Shown here: in pieces, positions 35,892-47,090 of the stretch | How positions within the stretch are numbered: position 1 is the first letter of the stretch | How the letters are laid out: the number at the start of each line of letters is the position of its first letter | Assembly (NCBI GenBank): GCA_947561395.2 | Contig: OX387187.1 | Location: 27,075,829 to 27,139,828 of the forward strand | Source: Buxus sempervirens | Lineage: Eukaryota; Streptophyta; Magnoliopsida; Buxales; Buxaceae | Length of the DNA: 64,000 bases | Direction of reading: 5' to 3' | Translations under genes and position numbers: made by a program | The notes under the pieces: generated by a model | What the model was told of the DNA's origin: nothing | Database searches by the model: none | Seen by the model: the letters and a program-made list of their open reading frames with translations, nothing else

Positions 35892-36501
35892 ATTGTACCA
35901 AACCCCTGACCATCTACACAGTTTTAACTTCGGCTACGCAGTGAATAGCGTAATGCCAACTTTCATAATCAAGTCAATCTACACAGTTATAACTTGCCTA
36001 GTGAATAATGTAATTGCAACTTTCATGATAAAGTCAATCTAGCCACGCCACGCCATACTCCCCATTAGACAATACCATAAACTTATACCACATTATGATA
36101 CGGTGCCCCATAAATTGAATAAGCCAGGAGTGGACAACTACAATTTGAGAAAACTAACACACCTAGACAACAAGGTTCATATCACGGCAACTGTTCAACA
36201 GTAAAGTAAAACACTTAGCAAAAAATGGAATCAAATATAAAAACATTAACAACATTTTTTAAACATAATGACAGCATTCCATTAAAAATGAATAAGAAAA
36301 GGATCATACATCATATAGCAATACACGAGACAGTGAACAATCACACAGAGCCCTAATAAGACCATAAGCGGACTCCAAAGGATAAAAAAAAGTTTCAAAA
36401 AGATAGCCTGCTGTAACACCGTCTCATTTGATTACATAATACTAAGAGCCTTCCAATGATAAGCTATATCTGATGCAAACCATTACCTTAGGATAATGCT
36501 T

Positions 36502-36819
36502 GTATCCCATAAGCTTGTGCATGTATCCACTGAAGTACCAGCTTGTATCTCTTTAAGACATGTTGATTTCGCATCAAAGATTATGTTGGTATCCCCTGAA
36601 GATTGTGCATGTATCCCCTTAAGTCAGTGCATGTATCACCCTAAGTTTTCACTTGTATCCCCTTAAGACCCTGCTTGTATCCCCTAAGCAACAGCTTCTA
36701 TTCCTTTAAGACCCTGGTTGCATCCCTCTAGGATTACGTTGGTATCCCCCAATGATTGTACATGTATCCCTTTAAGTCACTGCTTGTATCCCCAAAAGTA
36801 GCAGCTTCTATCCCCAAAC
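36502..36819 (+). repeat. 22-bp minisatellite array 3
   Basis: About 14 diverged units of the same 13-bp core plus 9-bp spacer as arrays 1 and 2, with spacers ATTGTGCAT, ACCCTGCTT or ACCCTGGTT and TCACTGCTT. It lies about 610 bp upstream of the MULE transposase start, where a subterminal repeat or promoter would be. Confidence 0.88.
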
Positions 36820-37656
36820 CATTACCACACTTTCTTATACTAACCCAAGACAAACCATTGGGAAAGTATAAGGCTATGGACCATCTCCTCCCAAATAATA
36901 CTTGCTATATTCCACCTATGAAAGCCCATACCAATCCCAATCTTGGCTAGACAATCACCAAGACTTTTGTTTATCTATGCCCATATTACAAAAGGAGTTT
37001 AGTACGTGTCAACCAGTATTATAAGCTGCTACATTAAAAAAAGAAAAACTCAAATTTTCTATTCAAGAAGCTCATCAATTTGAAATAAAAGCTCCTTTCT
37101 TGCCTGAACTCTGCCATATGTATTGGTTGGTTGCTCACAAAAACTCTGGAGTGCCTGAGATTGTACGTGTATGTGTTAGGTTTGTCTTTCTTTGTCACTC
37201 GACACTGTCGAGATCGTAGTCTATGAGACAGAATCATTAAATTTCATTCTGAAGTTCTGATGGATTTGAAGCAAAACCTCATTACCTATTGAAGTTCCTT
37301 TTCAATATTTTCATAGTTTGTTGATAAATATTCCAAACCACCTCAGGTTTTTCCTGGTATATGTATGGTTTGTCTTCGTCTCTTCCTTTTTGTTGAGATC
37401 CTAGAAGATTTATTACTGACTTGGATGTATAGCATATGAAACAATCAGACATGTTCCTATGTTCTTGGTATATGTAGGGATTACTATGGTCTAAGACTAA
37501 CAAACAAACTTCAAACCTAAAACCAACAACTTTCCATCATTCGATCCCATGAAATAAGAGAAGAAACAATCGAACATCAAAAAGAAGCATTAGGAATTTT
37601 GTCATAAATCGGAAGATGCGTTAGGAATTCTGTCACCTGGCAATCAATCGAACAAA
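36820..37656. other. Gene-free stretch
   Basis: Nothing coding is recognised. TTCCATCATTCGATCCC at about 37,534 recurs as TTCCATCATTTGATCCC at about 38,343, just after the FEN1 stop codon. The FEN1 fragment is thus bracketed by direct repeats. Confidence 0.5.
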
Positions 37657-38993
37657 TTTCCCTCTCTGTTTCTTCTTATTTTGGTGTATTTGTAGTAATA
37701 TTACTTTTCCATCTTTTGGGGTCTTGTAAATTTTCTCATGAATGAGAATGGGTTCAACAGTGACCAAGTCTCAAAGGTATCTCCTTCAGTCATTTTATGC
37801 AAGTTTAAGTACAATGTCCCTTTTATTTTCATTGTTGTCCCAAATCATGCTATTCCATTGATTTACATTGATAGTTTCTTAATAGGCCATAGAAAAAATC
37901 AAAGCAGCCAAGAACCAGTCAACCCAGGGGCGGTAAATTGTTTCTAAAAACTACAAGTGCACAAGACATTGTTTTTCTGAAGGCTCTATGAGTCCAATGA
38001 TTCCATGTTCATATTATGCAGATTAGAATCTTTCTTTAAGCCAGTCATGAGCACATCTACACCACTTAAACGGAAGGTTAGTGCTTCCACTTATCAATCT
38101 AATAATCTTTGATATATTTCTAAACTTATTGCTTGAAGGTTCTTGTAATGTGCTTGGGTGCTGATTCAAAATAGTATGTTATTTTCTGTTATTTCTAACT
38201 TTACCTTTTCCTATTTTTGTATGATAGGAAACACCGGAGAAGACTGTGAAGGAAATCACCAAAAAATCTAAAGGTGGTGGTGGAAAGAAGAAAAAGTAGT
38301 TGTAGAAGAAAAGGGAATGACCGATTGCCAAAAACCTACAAGTTTCCATCATTTGATCCCTAAATAAAAAAAAAGCCCTAAAAAAGAAATCAAGTAGAAG
38401 CAAAAGAAAAAAAAAATCGAGCGAGCAACAAAAATACCGGGGAAAGGGGCGGTCGGTGGTCGGCGGGTCTGCTTCACATGGGGGGTCGCCGAAGAGTTCG
38501 TGAAGGTAGGTGCTTTCCACTTGCCAAAAACAGATGAGGTTGCCGAACGGAATGGGGGAGACGGCTTTGAATGCGATCGCCAGAGACTTATCTCAAAACG
38601 GGGAGAACAAACCGAAAAGGGGTTTCGCCGGAGAGCCTATTAAGGGCGCACGAAAATAGCCAAACCAATGAAGGTCACCAGAGAAAGTGGTCGCCGGAGA
38701 GGGTCACCAGAGGTTCCAAAGAACGGCCTCAAGGTCTTGGCGCGAAGAAAGGAGGGTGAAAGCGAGAGGTGAGAGTGGGGACTTTGGGTTGCTAACGTGG
38801 GGTGGGGGGGGGGGGGGGGGGGGAGAGGGGGGGAGGGTGGGGGGCAAAATGGGAACAAATGGGCGACTGATGACTTGGCCCCCCATTTCTCAAATAAGCT
38901 TTAAAAGTATCTTCAATCTGCCATTAAGCATTTTGGTTGCTTGTTTTTGGCAATAGCGGGGAAAAGGTACCCCATTCCATAATTTTCCCAATA
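37657..38993 (+). repeat. Right arm of the 1.3-kb inverted repeat
   Basis: Reverse-complement partner of 12,985-14,312. Order: FEN1 3' exons, the sequence after the FEN1 stop, a GC-rich stretch of unknown origin, a G run (38,804-38,823) and the AATTTTCCCAATAAAATT end. Identity is high, with scattered substitutions and small indels. Confidence 0.88.
37720..38299 (+). pseudogene. FEN1: Flap endonuclease 1 3' end (last four exons), right copy
   Basis: Exons 37,720-37,776 (GLVNFLMNENGFNSDQVSK), 37,886-37,932 (AIEKIKAAKNQSTQG plus two bases), 38,022-38,076 (LESFFKPVMSTSTPLKRK) and 38,228-38,299 (ETPEKTVKEITKKSKG, a lysine tail and a stop). Phases fit exactly as in the left copy. The acceptor before the first exon reads GG rather than AG, while the acceptor of the second exon is intact; the left copy shows the reverse. 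The PCNA-binding box and basic tail are present and the nuclease core is absent. This is a gene fragment and not a working FEN1. Confidence 0.88.
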
Positions 38994-41230
38994 AAATTCT
39001 TGGGAAGATCCTCCCTCCCTCCCTGCTCACGATCAATATTTGGGAAACCGTTGGACGAACATGAACTAATGTCGTCTTTCGGAAATCTTTCAGCATCAAA
39101 GGTCTACGCTCAATCAGAAAAGGTTTTCTCGGTTTGGGTTGAGTGTCTAGACCAGATGAATTCAAGGAAGCCATGACATCGAGGAATATAAGTTGAAGTA
39201 CTCTTTGATGAAACAAGAAAAGCAAACGGAAGCTACAGTAGACCTTGTACTGAACCTAAGTGAGATCTAAGTGATTAACAAGAAGAAGCAGAGGAAATTA
39301 ATGGCAATAAATTTTATAAAGAAATGCTATAGTTTTTTTGGTATTTCGAGGGTTTTGAAGATAAAATGATAAGTTGTTGTGAAAGAGAGAGCAGAAAACC
39401 TCTGTTGGATGAAAATTGGACTTAGGACACACTCCACAGTTAGCATGGAATACCGTTCAGCATCTTTACAATGATCATAGATGACGAGGTTCCTTGACCC
39501 AAGCGAAATACTCATTCTACAAATCCAAGGGATGCCAAGCTTCGTATTTGTCCCACCAATTTTTGGTGGTCGTTAACACACAAGCCAAGTACGGGTGCTC
39601 CCCTTGACAACCATCGGAATTGAATTTCTTCTATTAGGAAATACAAGGAATAAAAGCATGTCCCATGTTTGTCAAAATGCCTCAAACAGAAATTTGTTAC
39701 TTTTTTTAATTTGTTTTTTTCTCCTTGTGTGCTGCCTATTAAGTGCTTAAACATAGGTGTTAACCAAACACCAATTTTTTAAATAATTAATTTCTTACAA
39801 CTATGGATAAGAACTTAAATAAAACAATTTATCTTTTAAGTGCTTATCCATAAGCACTAGCAATCCCAAACACCACCTAAACATGCCCAGCTGAAAAAAA
39901 GACCTAACTAATCTGTATATATATATATATAATAATGTGTATAGCCTATACATTACAAACAAAAAGCATAACTTCCAAACTTAATGGAAATGAGAGCTTG
40001 AATCCACAGAGTCGAAAAATGGACACCCAAATAAGCTACGAAAATTCACAGGAGAAGAATAGGTAGTCGAGATCCTCGCTAACAACTCAACAAAGAACAC
40101 AAGTAGCCGATGCTAGGATGGGCTTACTAACTCCAGGAAGAATGAAGAAGCTAGGCCAATATTTGGGGAACTAAATAAGCATAGCTAGCTAAGACAGCCC
40201 ATGCAAAGGGCACATCTATTACCAAAAAAAAAAATGCAAAGGGCACATCAATAAAGGCAAAACGTATTGATTGTGATCATTCAATTCACTCAGGAGACTT
40301 GTAAGCCCAGATATAATTCTGCAACAACTCGTTTTTTGGAACAAAACCTATGATCAATCTTTTGCAAAAAGACTTCTTGTCTTGTATGAAATGTTACATA
40401 CGGTAATTACAGAGAAAAGTCATTCATTTTACACACTGAGCAAAATCCAATGAGGGATCAATTCCTCAAAAGTAGAGTTGCCCTGGCCATATGAATCAAA
40501 AAAAAAATTTTTCTTTTTTCCCCAAAAACTACATCAGAAGAATCAATGGATATTTAGCCATATCTTATTGTGACAAACTAGGAACAAACAAAGCTAGCAC
40601 TTTTGTGCAATGCATTTGGTTTCAATATTGATTGAGAATATAAATATGTACAAGGCAAGTTTCACTCACAGCATCATTTCCAAAGTGGTTTCTTGCCAGA
40701 CTTCGAAGCAAAACTACAACCCCAAATGATTTTTGTTCAAGAAGTAGCACTATTGTTTCTGTGTCCTCTCATTCCAGCCAGAATTGGAGGAAGATGAGGA
40801 TGCAGCAATCTCTCCCTTGCTTGCTGTCGATAAATTGGAGCCTACAGTGTCCTTGTTTTCATCTAGTTTCTATTAGAACTGTTGCTAATCACTCACAAAA
40901 TCAGCCTTCTTCACTGTTGTCATTGAGCAATTTCAGGAAACCAAATCAGCCTCCTTAACTATAGCAGTTGACAAATCTGAAAGCAGTAGAAGTTATCTTT
41001 GGAATATCTAACTAAATGTACAGCTCATAGAGTTACTGTAGCTTAATTAGCACATTCTTAGGATTAATTTAAGCTGCAATCCCTGTATATATACCTGTCC
41101 AATCAATTAGATTTAAAGTGTGAGTTTATCCTCAAACCTCTATAGTTTCTGTCGGGGTAGAAGCTGCAACCGGGTTTGCGCTGCACTTCTTTTGTAGCCC
41201 AAAATTGAGTTTGGTTGAACTCGGGCTCAT
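38994..41230. other. Gene-free region with MITE-like scraps
   Basis: No gene is recognised. Bases 39,750-39,890 hold AAGTGCTTATCCATAAGCACT and CCAAACACCACC motifs, like the ends of small hAT- or Harbinger-type elements; the boundaries are unclear. A possible exon-like stretch (about 40,773-40,830, PELEEDEDAAISPLLAVDKL after a CAG) has no known domain. Confidence 0.45.
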
Positions 41231-41388
41231 GTTTTAGAACCCTTAAAGCTCGAAAAACCCAAAGTTGAAATTGAATTTATGTTCACGTATATATATATAT
41301 ATGTATGTATAGTTTTAGAACCCTTAAAGCTCGAAAAACCCAAAGTTGAAGTTGAATTTATGTTCACATATATATATATATATATATA
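41231..41388 (+). repeat. 81-bp tandem repeat with TA tail (target of virus integration)
   Basis: Units starting GTTTTAGAACCCTTAAAGCT occur at 41,231 and 41,312 (81 bp apart), and again at 49,531 after the virus copy. Each ends in a TA-rich run. The virus copy begins in the TA run of the second unit. Confidence 0.85.
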
Positions 41389-41612
41389 GTGGTATCAGAG
41401 CCATTTTTTCCCCAAGGATAATAAGTAAAGGTATTAAAAGTTATTTAATCATATTTTAGTTTGAGGTATCTTGACTCCTTGTATGACCCCAAGTCGCGTA
41501 GCCGTTTAAGGCCGTCTGTGTGATTAAGGTCGTTTTGGGCGTAAAACGTTGACAGTCCGGGGGGGAAGGATACTGATAACTAAGGTAGAAGTTAAATGAC
41601 CAAAATACCCTT

Positions 41613-42923
41613 ATGAATTACCTAAGGAAAAGTATGTCTCAGAGAAGCTTAAATACGGGTCAAACAATAAACATAGAAGAAAATAACTTAATAAATGTAG
41701 AAAAAGATTTAAATAACTGGACAATTCCTAAAGTTCCAATAGATCAAGTTTACAAAAAAGGTAGTTTTAAGTTTATATCAGATTATTCAATCAAAATAGT
41801 TGAACAAACAATCTCTCTAACCAATGAACACGAAAAAATCAATCTTTTAAGTCAAAAAACATTAGAAAAACATAGGCAAAAATACAATTACTTACATATA
41901 GGTATGGTCCAAATAGCAATTAAACCATTAACAAGACAAGGTTTAAATACTGCAATCTTATTATGTTTACGAGACTGTAGACATAACCAATTTAATGATT
42001 CTCTATTAGGAATAATAGAATCAAGCTTGTATAATGGTCCAATTTACTTTAATTGTTTCCCAGATTTTTCAATATGTTTAACAGATCTAGGAGTTCTTCA
42101 ATCCCTAGTTCTAAATTTAAAATCTTCAGGAAATGATATGCTTCCGAGATCACTCCCATTTGCAATCATATATAGAATACATTACAAAGCAATGATAACT
42201 ATGGCTGATCCATTAGTCAAAGTTGCAAGCCCAAAAGGAGAAACTCTTCTCCTTCAAGCTAACCATAGAGACTCAAACGTTATTGTTCCAAAGACAATTA
42301 AATGGAATGAAGTTAGTTTACCCAATGAATGGGATATTCAATTAGTTGTCACACCACCCAAAAAAGAAAACAAAAAATTAGAACAAGTAATACAACATGA
42401 AGATGGTAGTGTAGAAATCAAATTCTCGGATAGAACAACCAAGTTAAATCTTAGGAATTTTGAAATAGGACAATGTAGTCGTAACCCTTTAGGAAATAGA
42501 AATCCATCCTTTTCAAGCTCTAGGAAATCATGCTCATCAATTCCCTCAACAATAAATTTAACAGGAATTAAGACACAAGCAAACGTAGTAAAACCAACTT
42601 ACAAAACTAATGAACCTAATGAAACTGACAAAGAATCAGAAGAACAAAATCTTTCACCAACATATTCACAAATGCAAGATCCACAGACAAATCCTAGTTG
42701 TATGGTCATAGAAAAACAATTTCAAATAGACAAAGAATTTCTTAGAAAAGATTTTTATTCTAACAAAAATATTTCGAAAAGGAAACAATTCTTCAAAAAT
42801 TACACTAAAGAAAAAAGAGATCAAATTCAAACAAAATACTATGAATTTTTAAACCTACTACAATCAAATATGTATTTCTTTGACTGGTTCGATTTTGACC
42901 TGTCAGTCTTAGAAAACCAATAA
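41613..42923 (+). CDS. Caulimovirid movement protein (endogenous, fossil)
   Basis: 436 codons. The middle part (IAIKPLTRQGLNTAILLCLR, SLYNGPIYFNCFPDFSICL, SLPFAIIYRIHYKAM) fits the 30K-superfamily movement proteins of caulimovirids, which move virus through plasmodesmata. The C-terminal third is polar and probably disordered. It is the first frame after the primer-binding site. No host function is proposed. Confidence 0.75.
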   Translation: MNYLRKSMSQRSLNTGQTINIEENNLINVEKDLNNWTIPKVPIDQVYKKGSFKFISDYSIKIVEQTISLTNEHEKINLLSQKTLEKHRQKYNYLHIGMVQIAIKPLTRQGLNTAILLCLRDCRHNQFNDSLLGIIESSLYNGPIYFNCFPDFSICLTDLGVLQSLVLNLKSSGNDMLPRSLPFAIIYRIHYKAMITMADPLVKVASPKGETLLLQANHRDSNVIVPKTIKWNEVSLPNEWDIQLVVTPPKKENKKLEQVIQHEDGSVEIKFSDRTTKLNLRNFEIGQCSRNPLGNRNPSFSSSRKSCSSIPSTINLTGIKTQANVVKPTYKTNEPNETDKESEEQNLSPTYSQMQDPQTNPSCMVIEKQFQIDKEFLRKDFYSNKNISKRKQFFKNYTKEKRDQIQTKYYEFLNLLQSNMYFFDWFDFDLSVLENQ

Positions 42924-42952
42924 CAATTTGGAAAGGTGCAGATGAAAAGACC

Positions 42953-44932
42953 ATGGCATCTGTCCATCCTCCTCAAGAACAAATTAAATTTAATATAAAA
43001 CAAACAGAAATTTTAGCTGCCCCTTACAAAATTAAGTGTAATGATAAAGACCCACAAGTAACAAACAAAAATATAAACAAAATTATTGAACAAAATAATT
43101 TTACAAATAAATGTTTATATACAATAGGAAATCAGGTTGATAGAATAGAAACAATAATTCAAAAACAAGATATTACAATACCTTCAACGTCAAAAAATAC
43201 ACCAATTTTTAAACCAGTAGAAATACCAAAACAATTAAATAAACAATTAGAAATCAAAGAATTTGATCGTAAGATAGAAAATAGACTTAGGGAACTTCTA
43301 ACTGATAACACAATAATTCCTGATACACAAGAATCTCCAATTCCACAGGCTCCCCTTAGAATTAGACTAGGAACAAGTGATCATGGAAAAAATTGTGTTA
43401 CAATAGAAAAATCACAAAATTTAGAAATTAATAAAATGAATTGGAAAAACACTAGGAATTATTATCCTAGACCTAGTTTTCCAGATATGCAATTAGAAGA
43501 GAAAAATCAATTCACTCAAGCCTTATTTCATCCAAACACAATTTACGAATGGAATATAGATGGTAAATCTGAACATTTAATTATAGAAACATTACAACAT
43601 ATGACAATGGTTAGCACAGCTTACAAAATCAAACAAGAAAATGTGTCAGAACAAGCTATAGCCCAAGCTTTGATAGCTGGATTTACCGGTCAATTAAAAC
43701 ATTGGTGGGATAATTATCTTACTGATATTGAAAGAGCCAATATTTTAAATTCTGTCAAAATTGATGAAAATGAAGAACCAATTAAGACTGAAGATGATCA
43801 AGAAATACCCAATCCAATAGAAACTTTAATTTACACAATTATGAAAATGTATATAGGTGATCCATCAAAATTAAAGGACAATTCCTCTGAAATCTTATTA
43901 AATCTCAGATGTAGAAAATTACAAGACTTCAAATGGTACAAAGATATGTTCTTGTCCAAAGTTCTATTAAGAGAAGACTGTAGCCAAGCTTTCTGGAAAG
44001 AGAAATTCTTATCCGGACTACCTCAGGCACTGTTTGCAAAAATCAAATCAAAATTAGCAGAACAATATAAAGGGTCAATTCCATACAATAGGTTAACATA
44101 TGGAGATTTAATCTCTACAATTAACTCTGAAGCTTTAGCAATATGTACAAAAATACAATTAAAAAACAAGCTCAAAAAAGATAGTCTAACAACAATAAAA
44201 GAATTAGGAAGTTTCTGTGAACAATTTGGTTTCGAAAAAATACAAACACCTTCAACAAAACCAAAAAAGACTTACCAGTCATACAAAACAAAGCCATATA
44301 GATCTAAATACAAAATATTTAATAAACACCACAAAAAGGAAATCAAAAAAGATGAAAGTGATAAACCAAGTTTGTCAAAGAAATCTTCAAGGTCATTTAG
44401 GAAAAATTTTAATAAAGATAAAACTTGTTATAAATGTGGAAGAATAGGACATTTCACAAACAAATGTAGAGTAAAACAAAAAATAAATGAATTAGAAATA
44501 ACAAATGAATTGAAAAATCAATTGCAAAAAATATTTATAATCAATTCAGAATCAGAACAATTGGAAACTGATTATGAAACATCAAGTGAAGAACAAATAA
44601 ATCAAATTCAAGAAGATGATTACAATTCAAAATCTGATCAAGATTCAGACACTGAGTCAGAATTTGATTATGAGAAACCTAAACCATGTATAGGAAATTG
44701 CTGTAACAAACCAAGCATTTATATGTTAACCAAAGAACAAAATATATTATTAGATTTAGTAGATGAAATCCAAAATCCCGAAGAGAAAAAATTAGTGTTA
44801 CAAAAATTAAAACAATCACTTAATAAACCAAATACAAATTACTTAGAAAAACAAATAGCTGATAGAACCAAATATCCATACAATTTTAAAGAAATCATTG
44901 AAAGATTCAAAAAAAATCAAAAGAGGATATAA
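42953..44932 (+). CDS. Caulimovirid coat protein (endogenous, fossil)
   Basis: 659 codons. A central gag-like capsid region (WWDNYLTDIE, FKWYKDMFLSKVLLRED) is followed by a lysine-rich stretch and a CX2CX4HX4C zinc knuckle (CYKCGRIGHFTNKC) near residue 492. The tail is acidic (ESEQLETDYETSSEEQ). This is the usual layout of caulimovirid coat proteins. It begins 30 bp after the movement-protein frame ends. Confidence 0.78.
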   Translation: MASVHPPQEQIKFNIKQTEILAAPYKIKCNDKDPQVTNKNINKIIEQNNFTNKCLYTIGNQVDRIETIIQKQDITIPSTSKNTPIFKPVEIPKQLNKQLEIKEFDRKIENRLRELLTDNTIIPDTQESPIPQAPLRIRLGTSDHGKNCVTIEKSQNLEINKMNWKNTRNYYPRPSFPDMQLEEKNQFTQALFHPNTIYEWNIDGKSEHLIIETLQHMTMVSTAYKIKQENVSEQAIAQALIAGFTGQLKHWWDNYLTDIERANILNSVKIDENEEPIKTEDDQEIPNPIETLIYTIMKMYIGDPSKLKDNSSEILLNLRCRKLQDFKWYKDMFLSKVLLREDCSQAFWKEKFLSGLPQALFAKIKSKLAEQYKGSIPYNRLTYGDLISTINSEALAICTKIQLKNKLKKDSLTTIKELGSFCEQFGFEKIQTPSTKPKKTYQSYKTKPYRSKYKIFNKHHKKEIKKDESDKPSLSKKSSRSFRKNFNKDKTCYKCGRIGHFTNKCRVKQKINELEITNELKNQLQKIFIINSESEQLETDYETSSEEQINQIQEDDYNSKSDQDSDTESEFDYEKPKPCIGNCCNKPSIYMLTKEQNILLDLVDEIQNPEEKKLVLQKLKQSLNKPNTNYLEKQIADRTKYPYNFKEIIERFKKNQKRI

Positions 44933-45051
44933 CAATTCAAGATCTGAAGCATGAGGTTAATTAAATCAAATCTGAAATAAAAGAATTAAAAAACATAACA
45001 AATAATTTACAAGCTCAAATTAACATTCAGAATCATTTAACTTACAATCAA

Positions 45052-47090
45052 ATGAGAAAAATTCCAAAAGAAAAGGATGATGAAGCATCCACATCTCAAG
45101 ATATTGAAGAAGTAGGAGAAAAAGAACGATTTTTAGAGTTAATCTCAAAAGTTAATTTTAGAAAATGGTTAATCAGGATTAATCTAGTTGTCAACAAAGA
45201 ATTTACATTACAAACAATAGCTTTAGTTGATAGTGGTGCAGATCTCAATTGTATTCAAGAAGGCATAATCCCTTCTAAATACTTTGAAAAAACCAAAGAA
45301 CAACTTCATACTGCAAGTGGAGTTAGGTTAAAAATCAATTATAAGTTATCAAATGAATATATATGCAATGAAAATATTTGTTTTAAAACTCCATTTATCT
45401 TAGTTAGTGATCATAACAAACAAGTTATTCTAAGAACACCATTCTTAGCATTAATTCAACCATTTACGGTTACTGATGATGGTCTAGAAACATATCGTGA
45501 AAATAAAACAATTAGCTTCAAATTTATCACAAGACAATCAACTAAAGAAATAGATGTTCTAAAACAATTGTCAATAACACAAGAAGCTAATTTAATTCAA
45601 AGAAAAGAAAAACAAATTATGTTTCTCAAAGAAGAAATAGAAAATAAAAATATAGAACAACAATTAAGCAATCCCAATTTAATACAACAAATAGATATTT
45701 TCAAACAAAAATTAGAGATAGAAGTATGTTCTGATATTCCAAATGCTTTTTGGCATAGGAAGAAACATACAGTCTCTTTACCTTACAATCCAGAATTCCA
45801 AGAAAACAAAATCCCCACCAAAGCAAGGCCTATTCAAATGTCACAAGAATTGTTACAATATTGCAAACAATAAATTCAAGATTTACTAAACAAAAACATA
45901 ATTAGACCAAGTAAATCCTCTTAGAGTTGTTCTGCTTTTTATGTTAATAAAAATTCAGAAATTGAAAGAGGAACTCCAAGATTAGTAATCAATTACAAAC
46001 CACTTAATGATGCATTACAATGGATTAGATACCCAATACCAAATAAATCAGACTTAATTCAAAGACTTCATAATGCAAAAATCTTTTCGAAATTTGATAT
46101 GAAATCTGGTTTTTGGCAAATCCAGATTGCGGAACAAGATCGATACAAAACGGCTTTTACAGTTCCATTTGGCCATTACGAATGGAATGTAATGCCTTTC
46201 GGTCTTAAAAACGCTCCTTCTAAATTTCAAAAGATCATGAATGATATCTTCAACCCGTATGATAAATTTACGATAATTTACATTGATGATGTGTTGGTCT
46301 TCTCATCATCAATTTCTCAACACTGGAAACATTTAAATCAATTTTACAATATAATAAAACAAAATAGTCTTGTCATATCAAAACCCAAAATTGTTTTATT
46401 TCAAACCAAGATAAAATTCTTAGGTCACATTATCTATCAAGGGACAATTCTTCCTATTGAGAGATCTCTCTCATTTGGAGAAAAATTTCCAGATGAAATA
46501 AAAGACAAAAAACAATTACAAAGATTTCTAGGAAGTTTAAATTATGTTACAGATTTCTTTCCTAATCTAAGTCAATCAGTACAATTGCTTAGGAAAAGAC
46601 TAAAAAAGACTCCTAGTCCCTGAACACCGGAGCACACATCAATTGTTCAAAAAATCAAAAAGAGAAGTTAAACACTTGCCATGTTTAACTTGACCAAATC
46701 CAGATGCACCTAAAATAGTTGAAACGGATGCATCAGACATTGGATATGGAGGTATTCTTAAACAAAAAATCAATAACAAGGAACAATTGGTAAAATTTAC
46801 AAGTGGAACTTGGAATCAAACTCAATCCAATTATTCTAAAATTAAAAAAGAGATTTTATCAATGGTTTTATGCATTTCAAAATTTCAATCAGATTTACTC
46901 AATCAAAAATTCTTATTAAGAGTCGATTGCAAAGCTGCAAAAAGTGTTTTACAAAAAGATGTATAAAATTTGGCTTCAAAACAAATATTTGCCAGGTGGC
47001 AAGCTATATCAAGTGTTTTCGATTTTAATATTGAATTTATTAAAGGAGAACATAATTCCTTACCTGACTTCCTAACCCGTGAATTCCTTC
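45052..47090 (+). pseudogene. Caulimovirid protease, reverse transcriptase and RNase H (fossil)
   Basis: Aspartic protease motif ALVDSGADLNCI near 45,220. Reverse transcriptase with FDMKSGFWQI and GLKNAPSKFQ, and active site YIDDVLVF near 46,285. RNase H start ETDASDIGYGG near 46,720, and a C-terminal LPDFLTREF near 47,070. The region is broken in several places. Confidence 0.85.
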
